Of a stretch of 64,000 nucleotides of DNA, positions 22,155-42,200 are shown piece after piece (positions within the stretch are counted from its first letter, which is position 1; the number at the start of each line of letters is the position of its first letter). The notes beneath the pieces were generated by a model that made no database searches, was not told where the DNA came from, and saw only the letters and a list, made by a program, of their open reading frames with translations. A program made the translations under genes and the position numbers. Source of the stretch: Hypomesus transpacificus (taxonomy: Eukaryota; Chordata; Actinopteri; Osmeriformes; Osmeridae); contig NC_061063.1 of the NCBI RefSeq assembly GCF_021917145.1, positions 7,321,944 through 7,385,943 of the forward strand, written 5' to 3'.

Positions 22155-24838
22155 ATGGTTCGCAAGAAAGGTTCTCTTATTTTGTGTGGAGCTTTCCTTT
22201 TTGTTGCCTGGAATGCCTTGCTTCTCCTTTTTTTGTGGGGACGCCCCCCTATCGGTCGTCTTGGGGAAGGCGGAGGGGCTGAGCCCGGGGGAAAAGAGGA
22301 GTGGGGTATAGGCAAAGGGAAAGTAGGAGGGGCCAATCTGGCTGGAGAAGTCATCCGATTGGCAGAAGAAGTTGAATCTGAGCTTGAGACCCAGAAGGAA
22401 CTCCTCAAGCAAATTGAGAGTCATAGGTCACTCTGGGCACGCAGGAAAGATGTTGGGAAAAGAGAAATGGAAGGTACCAAAGAAGAAAAGAAAGAGGAAC
22501 ACAAACAGCCACAGTCGCCTCCATTACCCCCAAAAGACAGTGCAGATAACAAGGACCAAAGTTTAGATCACATTTCAAAGGTGCAGATTGTCACTACAGT
22601 TCCTGATTCTAAACTAAACATCAAAGTGGAAAATGACATTAAAAAAGCAACTGTTAACAGCAACAAATTGGATGTTACCGTCACCAGCCCTCAAGTTGTC
22701 ATACCCATCCTAGTTATTGCTTGTGACAGAGTTACAGTAAAAAGAAGCCTTGATAAACTGTTACAGTATCGCCCCTCTGCTGAACTCCATCCAATCATTG
22801 TAAGCCAGGACTGTGGTCACGCTGAGACAGCCCGTGTGATTGGCTCATATGGTTCTCAAGTCACTCACATCAGCCAACCAGACCTTTCGGACATCAGAGT
22901 GAGCCCAGCGCACAGGAAGTTCCAGGGTTACTACAAGATTGCCAGACATTATAAATGGGCCCTCAACCAGGTGTTCAACATCTTCTCTTACTCCACTGTG
23001 GTGATAGTGGAGGACGACTTGGAGGTAAGAGCAACATCAACAAGAACTTATTACTTTAACCGTTGATTTTAATTTCTACAACCAAAAGGCATGAACAAAA
23101 TATGAGGTTGTCCCTCAGGCGTAACTTATGTTTTAGACACCCCTGCGCCCCGCCATAAAAACAAAGTGCTCAGCTTGCTGAAATAAGCTTAGACCAAACC
23201 CCACTGCAACAGGATGAAAAACATCCTCTGCTTGCTCAGCACTTTCCAGGGGTTTAAATGGGCCTTTGATGGGGAATGTCCAATTACTTTTGGCTCTAAC
23301 TCAGATTTGGGATAGTAATGACTAGAGTTGAGCTCGTAATGTTGTGCAAAAAAAAGAAAGGCTGCCCTCCACAATTCACATTTCAACTTTATAGCCACTC
23401 AGTTAAAGACATTGGCTCAAACCTGCGCTATTCATACTGAGTAATTATTACAGTCTACGGTTAGACAGTAAATTCTAATTTTGCAACATCCACTATGTTG
23501 TGCATACATTGAGTCAATTTGTTAGTAGTCCTATTGTAAGTATTTTATATTTCACTAACCTAAAGCCTGTAGATATCTTGTGTCCCAGAGGCTAGAATAG
23601 GGATGGTTGTGACACGGTGATCAGGACAAGTTTCAATCTGTTTTATTCAGTGGAAAGACTGGTTTGCGTTCTCAGATTAGCACATTTAACTGATTAGTGG
23701 GTTTACCATTTGGCACCAGTCGTAAAGGGTGTGAGGTCTTAAACCCCGTCCCACATCCAATCAGAAAGAGAGGTGTCCAGCTGGGGGGAACATTTGGTCA
23801 TCAGTAATCTCCATGGGCACCAGAGGTATGAGTCACAGGAAATCCAAAACAACCGTTGCCACCGGTAGCATGGTAGAGTTTAGAATAGGACTTTGCCCCC
23901 TGCAAACTCCAACATTCATGGGGGGTTGGGGGAGAAATTGTATAATACTAAGTAAGTGTTGCAATCTGCATTCTCATTGTATCAGTCAGGGGTAAAGGAA
24001 GCTTGGTTTGGCTGGTTTTGTAATGCCTACGTATCAAAAAGATATTAATGTGAAGTCTTTGACTGGTTGTCTAAACTTTCAAATCTGACTTGATGACCAA
24101 TAAATTCTGATTGGCTTCCGATTGTCTCCAATCCAGGTGGCGCCTGACTTCTTTGAGTATTTCGGGGCCCTTTACCCCATCCTACACGCTGACCCTAACC
24201 TGTGGTGCGTCTCTGCCTGGAACGACAACGGGCGTGATGGGCTGGTAGACCCAAGCAAGGCCGACCTACTCTACAGAACAGATTTCTTCCCTGGCCTGGG
24301 CTGGATGCTGTTGAAGGAGGATTGGGCTGAACTGGAGCCCAAATGGCCCTCGGCATTCTGGGACGACTGGATGCGCCAGCCGGAGCAGCGGAAGGACCGC
24401 TCCTGTATCCGGCCGGAGATCTCCAGGACGATCACGTTTGGCCGAAAGGGCGTCAGTTTAGGTCAATTTTTCGACCAATACCTGCGCTACATTAAACTAA
24501 ATACAGAATTCGTGCCTTTCACCAAACAGGACTTGTCTTACTTAGTGAAGGAGAAATACGATGAGAACTTTGTGAAGGAAGTTTACAGTGCCCCCCAGGT
24601 TAGGATTGAGGACCTGCAGCAAGGGGGAAGTCTCCGGGGAATAGGGCCGTACCGGGTGCAGTACTCCAGCCGCGACAGTTTTAAAGTCTTGGCTCGTAAT
24701 CTGGGAGTAATGGATGACTTGAAATCGGGGGTTCCCCGTGCGGGCTACAGGGGTGTGGTGAGCTTCCTGTCACGTGGACGCAGGGTCTTCCTGGCTCCAC
24801 CAGAGGGGTGGACTCACTACGATGTCAGCTGGAGCTGA
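22155..24838 (+). CDS. mgat1: Alpha-1,3-mannosyl-glycoprotein 2-beta-N-acetylglucosaminyltransferase (GnT-I)
   Basis: Two coding exons, 22155-23024 and 24137-24838, joined in phase 0 to 523 residues (human 445). A short cytosolic MVRKK is followed by a signal anchor at about residues 7-31, containing FLFVAWNALLLLF almost as in human. The stem (about 60-180) is Lys/Glu-rich and longer than in mammals. The GT13 catalytic domain begins at VVIPILVIACDR, carries SQDCGH and the metal-binding EDD (286-288), and ends with VMDDLKSGVPRAGYRG near the C-terminus. In the medial Golgi this enzyme adds the first GlcNAc to Man5GlcNAc2, opening hybrid and complex N-glycan synthesis. The intron falls two codons after EDD; human MGAT1 coding sequence is in one exon. 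The gene is not MHC-linked in mammals. Confidence 0.96.
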
Positions 24839-25915
24839 GAGCAGACAGGGTGTGGATGGTATTGACGAGGGGAGGACAGCCTGACTCAAGAGGAACACCC
24901 TCTCAGACCAAAGAATATAGAAAACAAAGGTATATGAAGGTATGAAGCATAACTAGCCAGTCTGGTTTGAGTGGTTATAGAAATAACCACAGTGAAGTTA
25001 TTAGGGAGGAGATGTGAGTGGCAAGACTTTGACTTTATTTGTTTTAAGTGAAGACCTGATAGTAATGTGACACAGGGAACACCACAAAAACTGAAACCAG
25101 AGACATGGCAAAGAGAGTTACAGGAAGAACCTGAATGGATTCAGATCTTAGTTCTCGAGCTGGTCTTAGAAGGCTATTTATTTGACCTCTGATCTGAACA
25201 GCCCAAATTAAACTACATATAGTTGATAGGCCCTGATTGTTTATTAACCTGTCAAAGGATAATGGGATTGCAATACCTTTCTCTTTATCTACCTTTCGAT
25301 GTCAGCAGTCCACCGAAATAGTGCTGTACTCCAGTCACTTGAAGTGAATGGATGTAAGAGTCAAAGTATTAGTTAGAATAATATTATATAAATTATTATT
25401 ACATAAATATATTGTCGCCAAATCTGAATTTTTCTTTAGAGTAACACTAAAAAATACTTTGGGGAAAAAATGCATTTTCTTTTATTTTGCTGTCTTTGAA
25501 ATTGTTTATAAAAATGTCCTTTAAATGGTTTCTAAACATTGTTTTGAGATTCAAACATCACCAGAGAGAGCATCAGTTGAGCACATTACATGTGACATCC
25601 TGTTGATGTATTTTACATTTGCCTATCTCCAATGTAGGGCAGGTTGTAATTCCATTACATTCAAATGGTCTGGCAAGGTTAGGTTTGTTGAAGAACCAGT
25701 TATACAGTTTGTTTTAATTCTGGAATTTAAAGATTATGGGGAAGTGGGTGAAACTTGGATCAACTGTGATCAATGTACTGTAATTAGTTCTGGGGAGATT
25801 GTCAGGAATATTGATTGATTCATATGTCCTTATGGTGATGTGTTAAACCACTGCCTGATGTGTTTATAACTTTAATAAGCTGCAAATAAAACTGACTATT
25901 TTGATATTTGTCCTA
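24839..25915 (+). other. mgat1 3' UTR with poly(A) signal
   Basis: Non-coding sequence ending shortly after AATAAA at 25885-25890, about 1.05 kb beyond the stop, AT-rich in its second half. No repeats recognised. Confidence 0.6.
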
Positions 25916-27253
25916 TATCCATGGTGTATTATCTTGTTTATATAGTGACAGAGCTATATGTTGTTCACTGCACAGGCAATAGGACTACCATAATATATAC
26001 ATTACAAAAACGTAATTCTGAAAAACATAAAATAGGCCTAAATTCAATAGTTAACATGTGGTTGCATAGTGGTTGGCTATCGTCCAACAAACCGTTTTAT
26101 AGCTTGTGCAAGTGAGGTACCCAATGTCCATCCATCTCTCCCCACTTCATTGATATTCTGTTGACTTCCTGTGTGACAGTGTCAAACCTAGCGTCCTGAA
26201 CGCCTGCACATCCAAATTAGACCTTAATAGAGACCAGTGGGAGAGTTCTTATGAACGGACTGTTAAGAGGACACCTCTGTTGATCTTCACTGGCTTCTCA
26301 ATGTCAATTTGTTCCCAAACATATGTGCAGACTTTGTATTTTGAATTGCCTCAGTATGTCCATACTTACCATGTGTTGCAGAATACTTCTGTTCATATAG
26401 TGACGACAACATAGATATATACATTAGGAACTTTTGGCATAGTGTTAGTGACAAGTAACCACCTACAGCAGTATACTCCCATAATACAATCCACAGTGTG
26501 AAATACATTTATTTGATAATTGCTTATTTTGCAGTCGTTATGTTTTCCAGTAACCAAGTAAGAAGTCTGACTGACACCAACTATGTGATAAAGATATCAG
26601 CTATGAGAAACCAATGTCTCTTCCACAACTGGATTGTATTGCAGTGTTGGCTTGGGCATGCGTTTGTACTAATTAAAGCCTTATTGTAGCACAACACAAA
26701 CATAAAGCAGACACAAGAAGAAGACATCTGTATCAAGGAGAATGAACTGTTTAAGGAGTAAACAACATGTTTATTAATCAACACAGCAACAGATCTTATT
26801 TTAGTATCACTAGAACTTTTGTGAAACTTTCAGTGTTTAGATGTCTTATTTTCCTTGGTAGTTGGGTCAATAACTAACTATCGAGTAAACTCTGATCCCA
26901 GCTAAAAAATGCACGATTCATATATCAAACAAAAGTATACAACTTAAATATTCAGAGACAGCTACTGTCTAGATAAATAAAGCAAAAATAATATATGCGT
27001 TATAAAAAACAAACCAATGGAATAAACATTTTCAAGAATTTTCTTAGTTAAATCCACAGGGGGCACTACACCACAATAGTACCATTCATGTACCTTAACT
27101 ACAATACAAATGCTTACTGGATTAAGAAAAAATATTTTGGATACACCCCACTAAATGTTGTTACTTTGTCAGCATCCATCACACATGTTTTATTATAAAT
27201 ACAAAATCAAAAACCCTGAAGCAAATTTCACAGTAGGATCCATCCTGTCGTCT
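25916..27253 (-). other. Intergenic gap and probable 3' UTR of ddx39b
   Basis: Downstream of the minus-strand ddx39b stop. Minus-strand AATAAA candidates (TTTATT on plus) occur near 27188 and 26770, giving a 3' UTR of roughly 70 to 490 bp. The remainder (about 25916-26760) shows no genes or repeats I recognise. Confidence 0.4.
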
Positions 27254-32416
<5,163 letters not shown>

Positions 32417-33409
32417 CTTGCCTATGGGATGCACAGTCAGATAAGATCTGTCAATAAATCTATGGACAGGCTAAACTGGTGTTACAGTATAACGCTATAA
32501 CGCTATTGGGTGATTTCAATGTTAAAAAAAGACCGCATCAGTAGATTTCTAGCTTAGCAACCCTGGTTAGCTAGCACTGGCATTTAAATAGACTAGCTAG
32601 CTCTAGCTAATAATTACTGTAGTTTCAGTTGTGGAATGCTAGCTAACAGTAGATAAACACATGACGTAGGCTAGCTAGCCTTAGCTTGTGGAAGATAGGT
32701 ATTATTGACATTAGGAGTTAAGAGGAGCTATCTTAGTAACATAATACAAGGAGAAGAAGGTCTTAACATTTAAGAAAGTTAACACTGACTGGCTGGAGCT
32801 ACCTCTTTAATTGTAGCAACGGTTAGTTTGTTTTGAACAGCTGCAATTATGACTGCGTCATCAGCACGCGATAAAGTGTAAGACCCAGTCCATTCTAAAA
32901 AGTGACTACCTTCAATGCGTCCTCATGTACTCATCTTCAGAGTTCTGATAGAATTGATGTGAATACAGACAATTTAAACATGTTCAATTAAGGGAGTATG
33001 TGAACCTAAAACCTAAACACATAATGGCAGGATCAATCGTTGAGTCACCATTGAAAGGGATTTAGTAAGGAAACATGAGAGGTGTCGACTGTTGGAATCG
33101 ACTGCGACCTGAAACTCACACATGAGTCTTACACATGCCAGAATTTGAGCTTTAGAATCCTGAAATAAGCCCCGAAAACGTACACATTATATTTTGTACT
33201 TGTCCAAAACGGTGAGTAATGCTAAGATTGTTATCTAAATTATAAATCAATCTTGGAAACGTATGTTAAAAATTTATTATTGCTTGGTAACATGTGTCGG
33301 CGAAGTAAGAGTTGGTTCGAAGGGACAGGCTGATTTATTGGGATTAACGTAAACCAACAAGCTTATTGTAAAATGCTAAATGAAGTCTTTGGTCTCTTGT
33401 TACACAGAA
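32417..33409. promoter_or_regulatory. Divergent promoter region of ddx39b and polr1h
   Basis: Just under 1 kb between the start codons. The polr1h ATG lies just after an acceptor (tacacag at 33401-33407), so polr1h has at least one upstream untranslated exon here; a ddx39b 5' exon is also likely. The middle part carries many short ctagctag-type motifs. No TATA box identified. Confidence 0.5.
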
Positions 33410-34211
33410 ATGTCGTCCTTCCGCGGGGATCCAAATTTCTGTCCTGAGTGTGGAAATGTACTTCCTCTTCCTGCAATGCAGGACACCGTAAATTGCCCTC
33501 GCTGTTCCTTTAGCATCCCTGTAATAGGTGAGAACAGTGTACTTTTCAGAATAAGAAGTTCCCCACCGTTCTGTGTGAATATAACCTCAGGAAGACCAAT
33601 GTTGTATGATTTTTGCAGATTTCGCAAGTCAAAAGATCACTTCCACAGTTATATTCAACCCAATTGAACAGTCTTCTGTGACTTTAGAAGATGAAGAAGA
33701 TTCAGAACTAAAGGGGGCAGTGGTAAGAGTTGATATAATGCGGTTTTAATCAAATAAAATACATGTAATCCCATATAATCTAATGGGAGTTTTTGTTACC
33801 AACAACATACTTTTACCTGTAAAGTAACAACACAATGCTTTTCTCATTCTTGACGTTTGCTGTGTCTTTATTCACTCTAGATTGACAGGCGCTGCTCTAG
33901 ATGTAATAAAGAAGGCATGGTTTATCACACCAGACAAATGAGATCTGCAGATGAAGGGCAGACTGTGTTCTTCACCTGTATACATTGCAGGTAATGTCAA
34001 CATTTGCCATTCATTTGTGTAACCTATCCACTCCATACTGTACCAAATGATGAATAGTATGATATCAGATGAACATTAGGCTATATTATATGGTTCCGTA
34101 TGCATTCCATCTGCCTTAGACCAAAATGTAAGTTTATCTGTTGGGTCATGTTGTGAGTCTTTTTTTTTCTTTCTTTTTTTCTGCAGATACCAAGAAAAGG
34201 AGGACTCCTGA
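33410..34211 (+). CDS. polr1h: RNA polymerase I subunit H (RPA12, ZNRD1)
   Basis: Four coding exons, 33410-33527, 33619-33722, 33881-33990 and 34187-34211, giving 118 residues (human 126; the difference is mainly a shorter N-terminus). The N-terminal zinc ribbon uses C11/C14 and C29/C32; the TFIIS-like C-terminal ribbon uses C79/C82 and C107/C110. The hairpin RSADEGQTVF (95-104) holds the acidic D98-E99 pair that reaches the polymerase active site and stimulates RNA cleavage. The protein ends QEKEDS exactly as in human. It acts in nucleolar Pol I in transcript cleavage and termination. Sits between ddx39b (divergent) and gtf2h4 (same strand). Confidence 0.97.
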
Positions 34212-34292
34212 TACCTGAGACTCTGAGACACTCACCTTCCCAGAGGCTTGAAGCATTTAGACACAGCTATTTAAAATGTATTATTTTCCTGT

Positions 34293-34298
34293 AATAAA
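34293..34298 (+). terminator. polr1h poly(A) signal
   Basis: AATAAA 82 bp after the stop codon; short 3' UTR. Confidence 0.65.
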
Positions 34299-34975
34299 TC
34301 CAGCCAAAACTTAGAAAAAACTCAATTTGTATGCCATTTCATGAACTTCATTTGATTTGGGACTCTTGGATGGCTGCTAAAATCGACATTGTTAAAAGCA
34401 TTTCAATCTGTATCGAGTGGTTTGTAGGTGAAATATGATTTAAACCATTATATAAAGTACGTTTTTAATGTGGTATTTGTAATAAAATTAATTGTGTATC
34501 ATATTTTTTGTCTTAATTTAGCCATTGCCATACACGCAAGGTTTCTCGAAATTATTGATCGTTGATGTTGTGATGAGCGCTAGAGCCAAAGGGCTGCAGA
34601 ATGTCTAGAATGTACTGTTCAATCAGATATCATCCCGGTGTAAACTGGAACCACGTGACGTAAAAACATGGCGACCATGTGAACACTTGCCGAAAGACAT
34701 TATGTCGATAAAGCTTATGAAATGCAACAATATATGGAATAACTGAGTGATTTTGTAACAACCAATTTTGAGGTATTACTAGTATAATATAACATATTTA
34801 AGTTAATATGATTTATTGTCTGTGTAGACTTCTGTTGACGCTAGCGAGTGAATGCATCTCTACATCGTATTGAAAAGACTGATTAGAGGCAGTTTCCTAT
34901 AAATTACTCTGCTTTCTTGCATGACATTGTGTGTTTGCCTGACATCTCTTTGAATTTGTATCTCATCCCCAGAGG
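34299..34975 (+). promoter_or_regulatory. polr1h-gtf2h4 spacer with probable gtf2h4 5' exon
   Basis: The gtf2h4 start codon follows an acceptor (ccccag at about 34967-34972), so an untranslated exon lies upstream. A candidate ends at a gtatta donor near 34772, after a CpG-containing stretch at about 34560-34690. No repeats seen. Confidence 0.45.
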
Positions 34976-38473
<3,498 letters not shown>

Positions 38474-38682
38474 GAACTTCAGAATAGAGGGGAAAATGGT
38501 GATCCCATGAAAGGACAATACTCTTGAGTTACGATGATCTTATCAACAGAGTTTATGTGGAATAGTTTTGGCATGGCCTCCATTTGGCAACAACTCATTT
38601 AGTACAAGAATATTGGGGAAGATATTACGAAAATAATCTGCATTATGTTTCAGTGCTGTCCATGATCTTTGTTATATATGCC

Positions 38683-38688
38683 AATAAA
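38683..38688 (+). terminator. gtf2h4 poly(A) signal
   Basis: AATAAA about 210 bp after the stop codon, followed by a T/G-containing stretch (ttgttgtatt). Confidence 0.7.
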
Positions 38689-39292
38689 ACAATTTGTTGT
38701 ATTAAATTGCTTTTTACTTATATAATTTGTGGATGAAACAAACGTGTAGCCTATTGTTGATTTAAACTTAATTTGTTTAATGCCTATTTGCATTTATCTC
38801 TATATTATTTGACTAAGCAATAAAATGTGGGTCAGTTTGCATTTAACATTAGTCTATCCATCTTAAAGGAGGGAATTCAGAATCCCAGAGGCAAAGCTTG
38901 AAAACATGTCCTCAAGGTGTGCAAAAACAACAATAGTGATCACCAAAAATATATGGCAAATTGCTGGTTACTAAACGCTCAAATGTAATATCACCTGCTG
39001 TAACGCTAGTCAACAAACACCAGTTCTGCAGCTGATGCTACTGTCCCATCGCACATCCGAGTGTCACAGTCATCAGCACCCTGCAAGCTAGTAGTACTAG
39101 CAAGGCTTGACTGCAGCGAATTTGCTGTTTCAGCTTGCTGAACTATGAGGACGCTAGTTGAATATTCGGTAGCGTGGATAATTGACATGTGTCAGACGTA
39201 ACACACGTGTAAAGCTTGGGACACATTGTAGAAATTGAGGTTACGCAAATCAGCGGGACTAGCTGACAAACCACATACACTTCGGGCCGCAA
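38689..39292 (+). promoter_or_regulatory. gtf2h4-sh3bp5l spacer and probable sh3bp5l promoter
   Basis: About 600 bp, AT-rich then CpG-containing toward the sh3bp5l ATG. No separate gene or repeat recognised. The start codon may lie in the first exon, as no acceptor was seen just upstream. Confidence 0.4.
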
Positions 39293-42200
39293 ATGGAACC
39301 AGGGTGCTCGCGTGAGGGTTTAACTGATTATGGAGGTCCAGAACAAGTTGATTTGCGCGAGGAGACACCGGGCGAAGAGGCAGAGAATGTTGACAGTAGC
39401 ATCCTCAAAGGAAGAGGAGGGGATACACATGGAGGCAACGAATATACCGTGACCAAGATGAAAGCTGAATTTGAAAGTGATAGAGACACCGAGGAAAATA
39501 TTAAGAAAGAGGAAGACGAAGATGATCGTAAATATGAAGAAGAATTGGACCCAAGAATCCAGGTAAGGAGCAGTTTTGCATGAATGCAACGTGATCTACC
39601 TCCTCAATAAAAATACTTCCTTGTAAACACTCGTTATTAAGATCCACATCAGACAATCAAGACATCTATATAGTTTGTGCAGATATAACCCAAATGAGGA
39701 TTGCAAAATATCATAATGTAGCTATTTGTGTTAATGTTCTCCTTGCTTTTATTTTCGTCTTCCTATTGATCTAGCTCTCCTTCTTCCTACACTTTTACTG
39801 TTTTTAGGAGGAACTCGAGCACCTTAACCAGGCCAGCGATGAGATCAACAAGCTGGAGTTGCAACTGGATGTGAGCTGTTTTCCTCATTATGGACTTTAA
39901 CGAGGCATCACCCATCACTGTCGTTTTGAGCCTGTGCATTTATATAGCTTTAAATTATATTGTGTTGGTATAGAAGCCATTTACAATCTAATGTCCATTG
40001 TTACAACTGAAATGCCTCTGCTAAATGAATAAATGTAAAATGAATAAATGTAAATGTTTTGTTATTTGTGGAGGATATCGTACCTTTCAAAGTTAAAGTT
40101 AAATTGTACAGTTTTCTATAAAGCTCCTGTTGATGTTCCTGGTCTCTTTGGTTGTTAGGTTTACATTTCTGATACAATTGTAGGCTAGAGTGTACTTTTC
40201 AGAGGTTTGACTTTGAGGTTAAGTTGTTGACAAGTTGAGGCCTTTTCCTCTGCAGGAGGCCAGGTCCAGCTACCGAAGGATCCTCACTGATTCAGCCAGG
40301 AAGCTGAATGCCCAAGGCTCCCAACTGGGCACCTGCATTGAAAAAGCCAGACCATACTATGAGGCCCGAAGACTGGCCAAAGAGGTAGTTGTGTGTGTGT
40401 GTGTGTTTGGTCTTGTGCAACCCTTATGGGGACCAAACATGTTTTTCTTTTAGTGCTGTTTCTATGGGTTTTCGGGTTAGAATTAGTGTTGGGGTTAGAA
40501 ATTCAGTGTTAAGGGTTGGTGTTTAGGGATTACACTATTTTGAATGGGAGTGAATTGTCTGTCCTCATTAGGATAGTAAAACAAACCTGTGTGTGTCTTT
40601 TGAGCGTGGATATTCATCAGGATTGGGAATGCAACCTTGTAACTTCCCTCTACTTAGATATCTCCACAGTGTGTTTCCATTGTGAGTAAGATTCTGATCT
40701 CACAACCTAAAATCTCAGAAGCTGGTCATTACTAACACACTAATATGGTTCTAATTGGTTACATTAAACAGTTAACCCTTAATTAAACAGGGCATGAGTG
40801 TCAGTCACATTTAATCATCGCATTGAAGGGTAATTTCAAACTGTAATTGAACCAATATAAACTTAGGCAAAATCCCAAGGGCTTAATTGAAAACAATGAA
40901 GCAAATAATGGATTGGAAATTTGACCTGGTTAACATGTCTTTCTAAATGTTACAAAAATGCAAATGAGATTAAAAAGGAGAAGCCAGTTTTTCATTTCAT
41001 CCTTCATAATTTATCAATAGTTCAGATTTCTGTTCATATATGAAGAAGCAAAGTTCCTTATTTACATTTAGTCATTTAGCAGACGATCTTATCCAGAGCG
41101 ACTTACAGTAAGTACAGGGACATTCTCCCCGAGGCAAGTAGGGTGAAGTGCCTTGCCCAAGGACACAACGTCATGTGCACCGACCAGAAATTGAACTGGC
41201 AACCTTCAGATTACTAGCCCGATGCTCTACCCGCTCAGCCACCTGACTTGTGGCTTGTTATTCTACCCACAGAGCCATTTCTGCACCGAGTCTGATGGTC
41301 TTTGAGCAAGACAGTTATGGTAGCGTGCTGTGTCAGAAACATTTTACAGGCGTTCAAACCAGAGCTTTCATCAATCTTTTAACGGAATGACCTTAAACTT
41401 GGGGCATCCGTCTGGCCCCTTTTTCTGCAGCCTCATTCAGGGCTGTTGGCAAAAATCCTCCCCCGTGATTCTGAGTCACCTTGTCTCTAACTGCCTTCTC
41501 CCAAGCACGCCCTGACAAACCCTCTCCTATGGTCTCAACAATTTACGGAACTACAAGACTGGAATACCATCTGCTATTTATATGTGTCACGTCTGTGTGA
41601 GAAGCTGCAGCCAGACGCCCAGTTGATACCTTGTGATCATCAGAGTTCCACTCATAACATTTCCTTAGGAGTTTCACCCCCTGGAGTGTCGCTCTCTCTC
41701 TCTCTCTCTCTTGTGAATAATGATTGCTTGAGTGCCCTGTGATTGGTTGTAGTGTGCTTTCTGGTTTGTGACTGGCTTTGCCTGTGTTCCAGGCCCAGCA
41801 GGAGACCCAGAAGGCAGCGCTGCGCTATGAGAGAGCTGTCTCCATGCACACGGCAGCCAGGGAGATGGTGTACGTGGCGGAGCAGGGCCTGTTAGCAGAC
41901 AGAAACACTCTGGATCCCACTTGGCAGGAGATGCTCAACCATGCCACCTCCAAGGTACAGAACCAGCACAAGCCACTCTTAGGGAGCCTCCTTCTTGTAG
42001 GCTTAAGTGAACATTCAGTAGCAAGGATGAAAGACCGGTCCATCGAGATTCAATGCACTACATAAGGGATGCGGGAGTAGCTATTGGGGAGGGTTACAGC
42101 ACCCAATAATGTAATCATTTCCTGAAAATGTAATAACGCCTGTATATAAAGTACAAATATCCACTTAAGTTGATCGAAAATGTAATAAAACCCACCAGTT

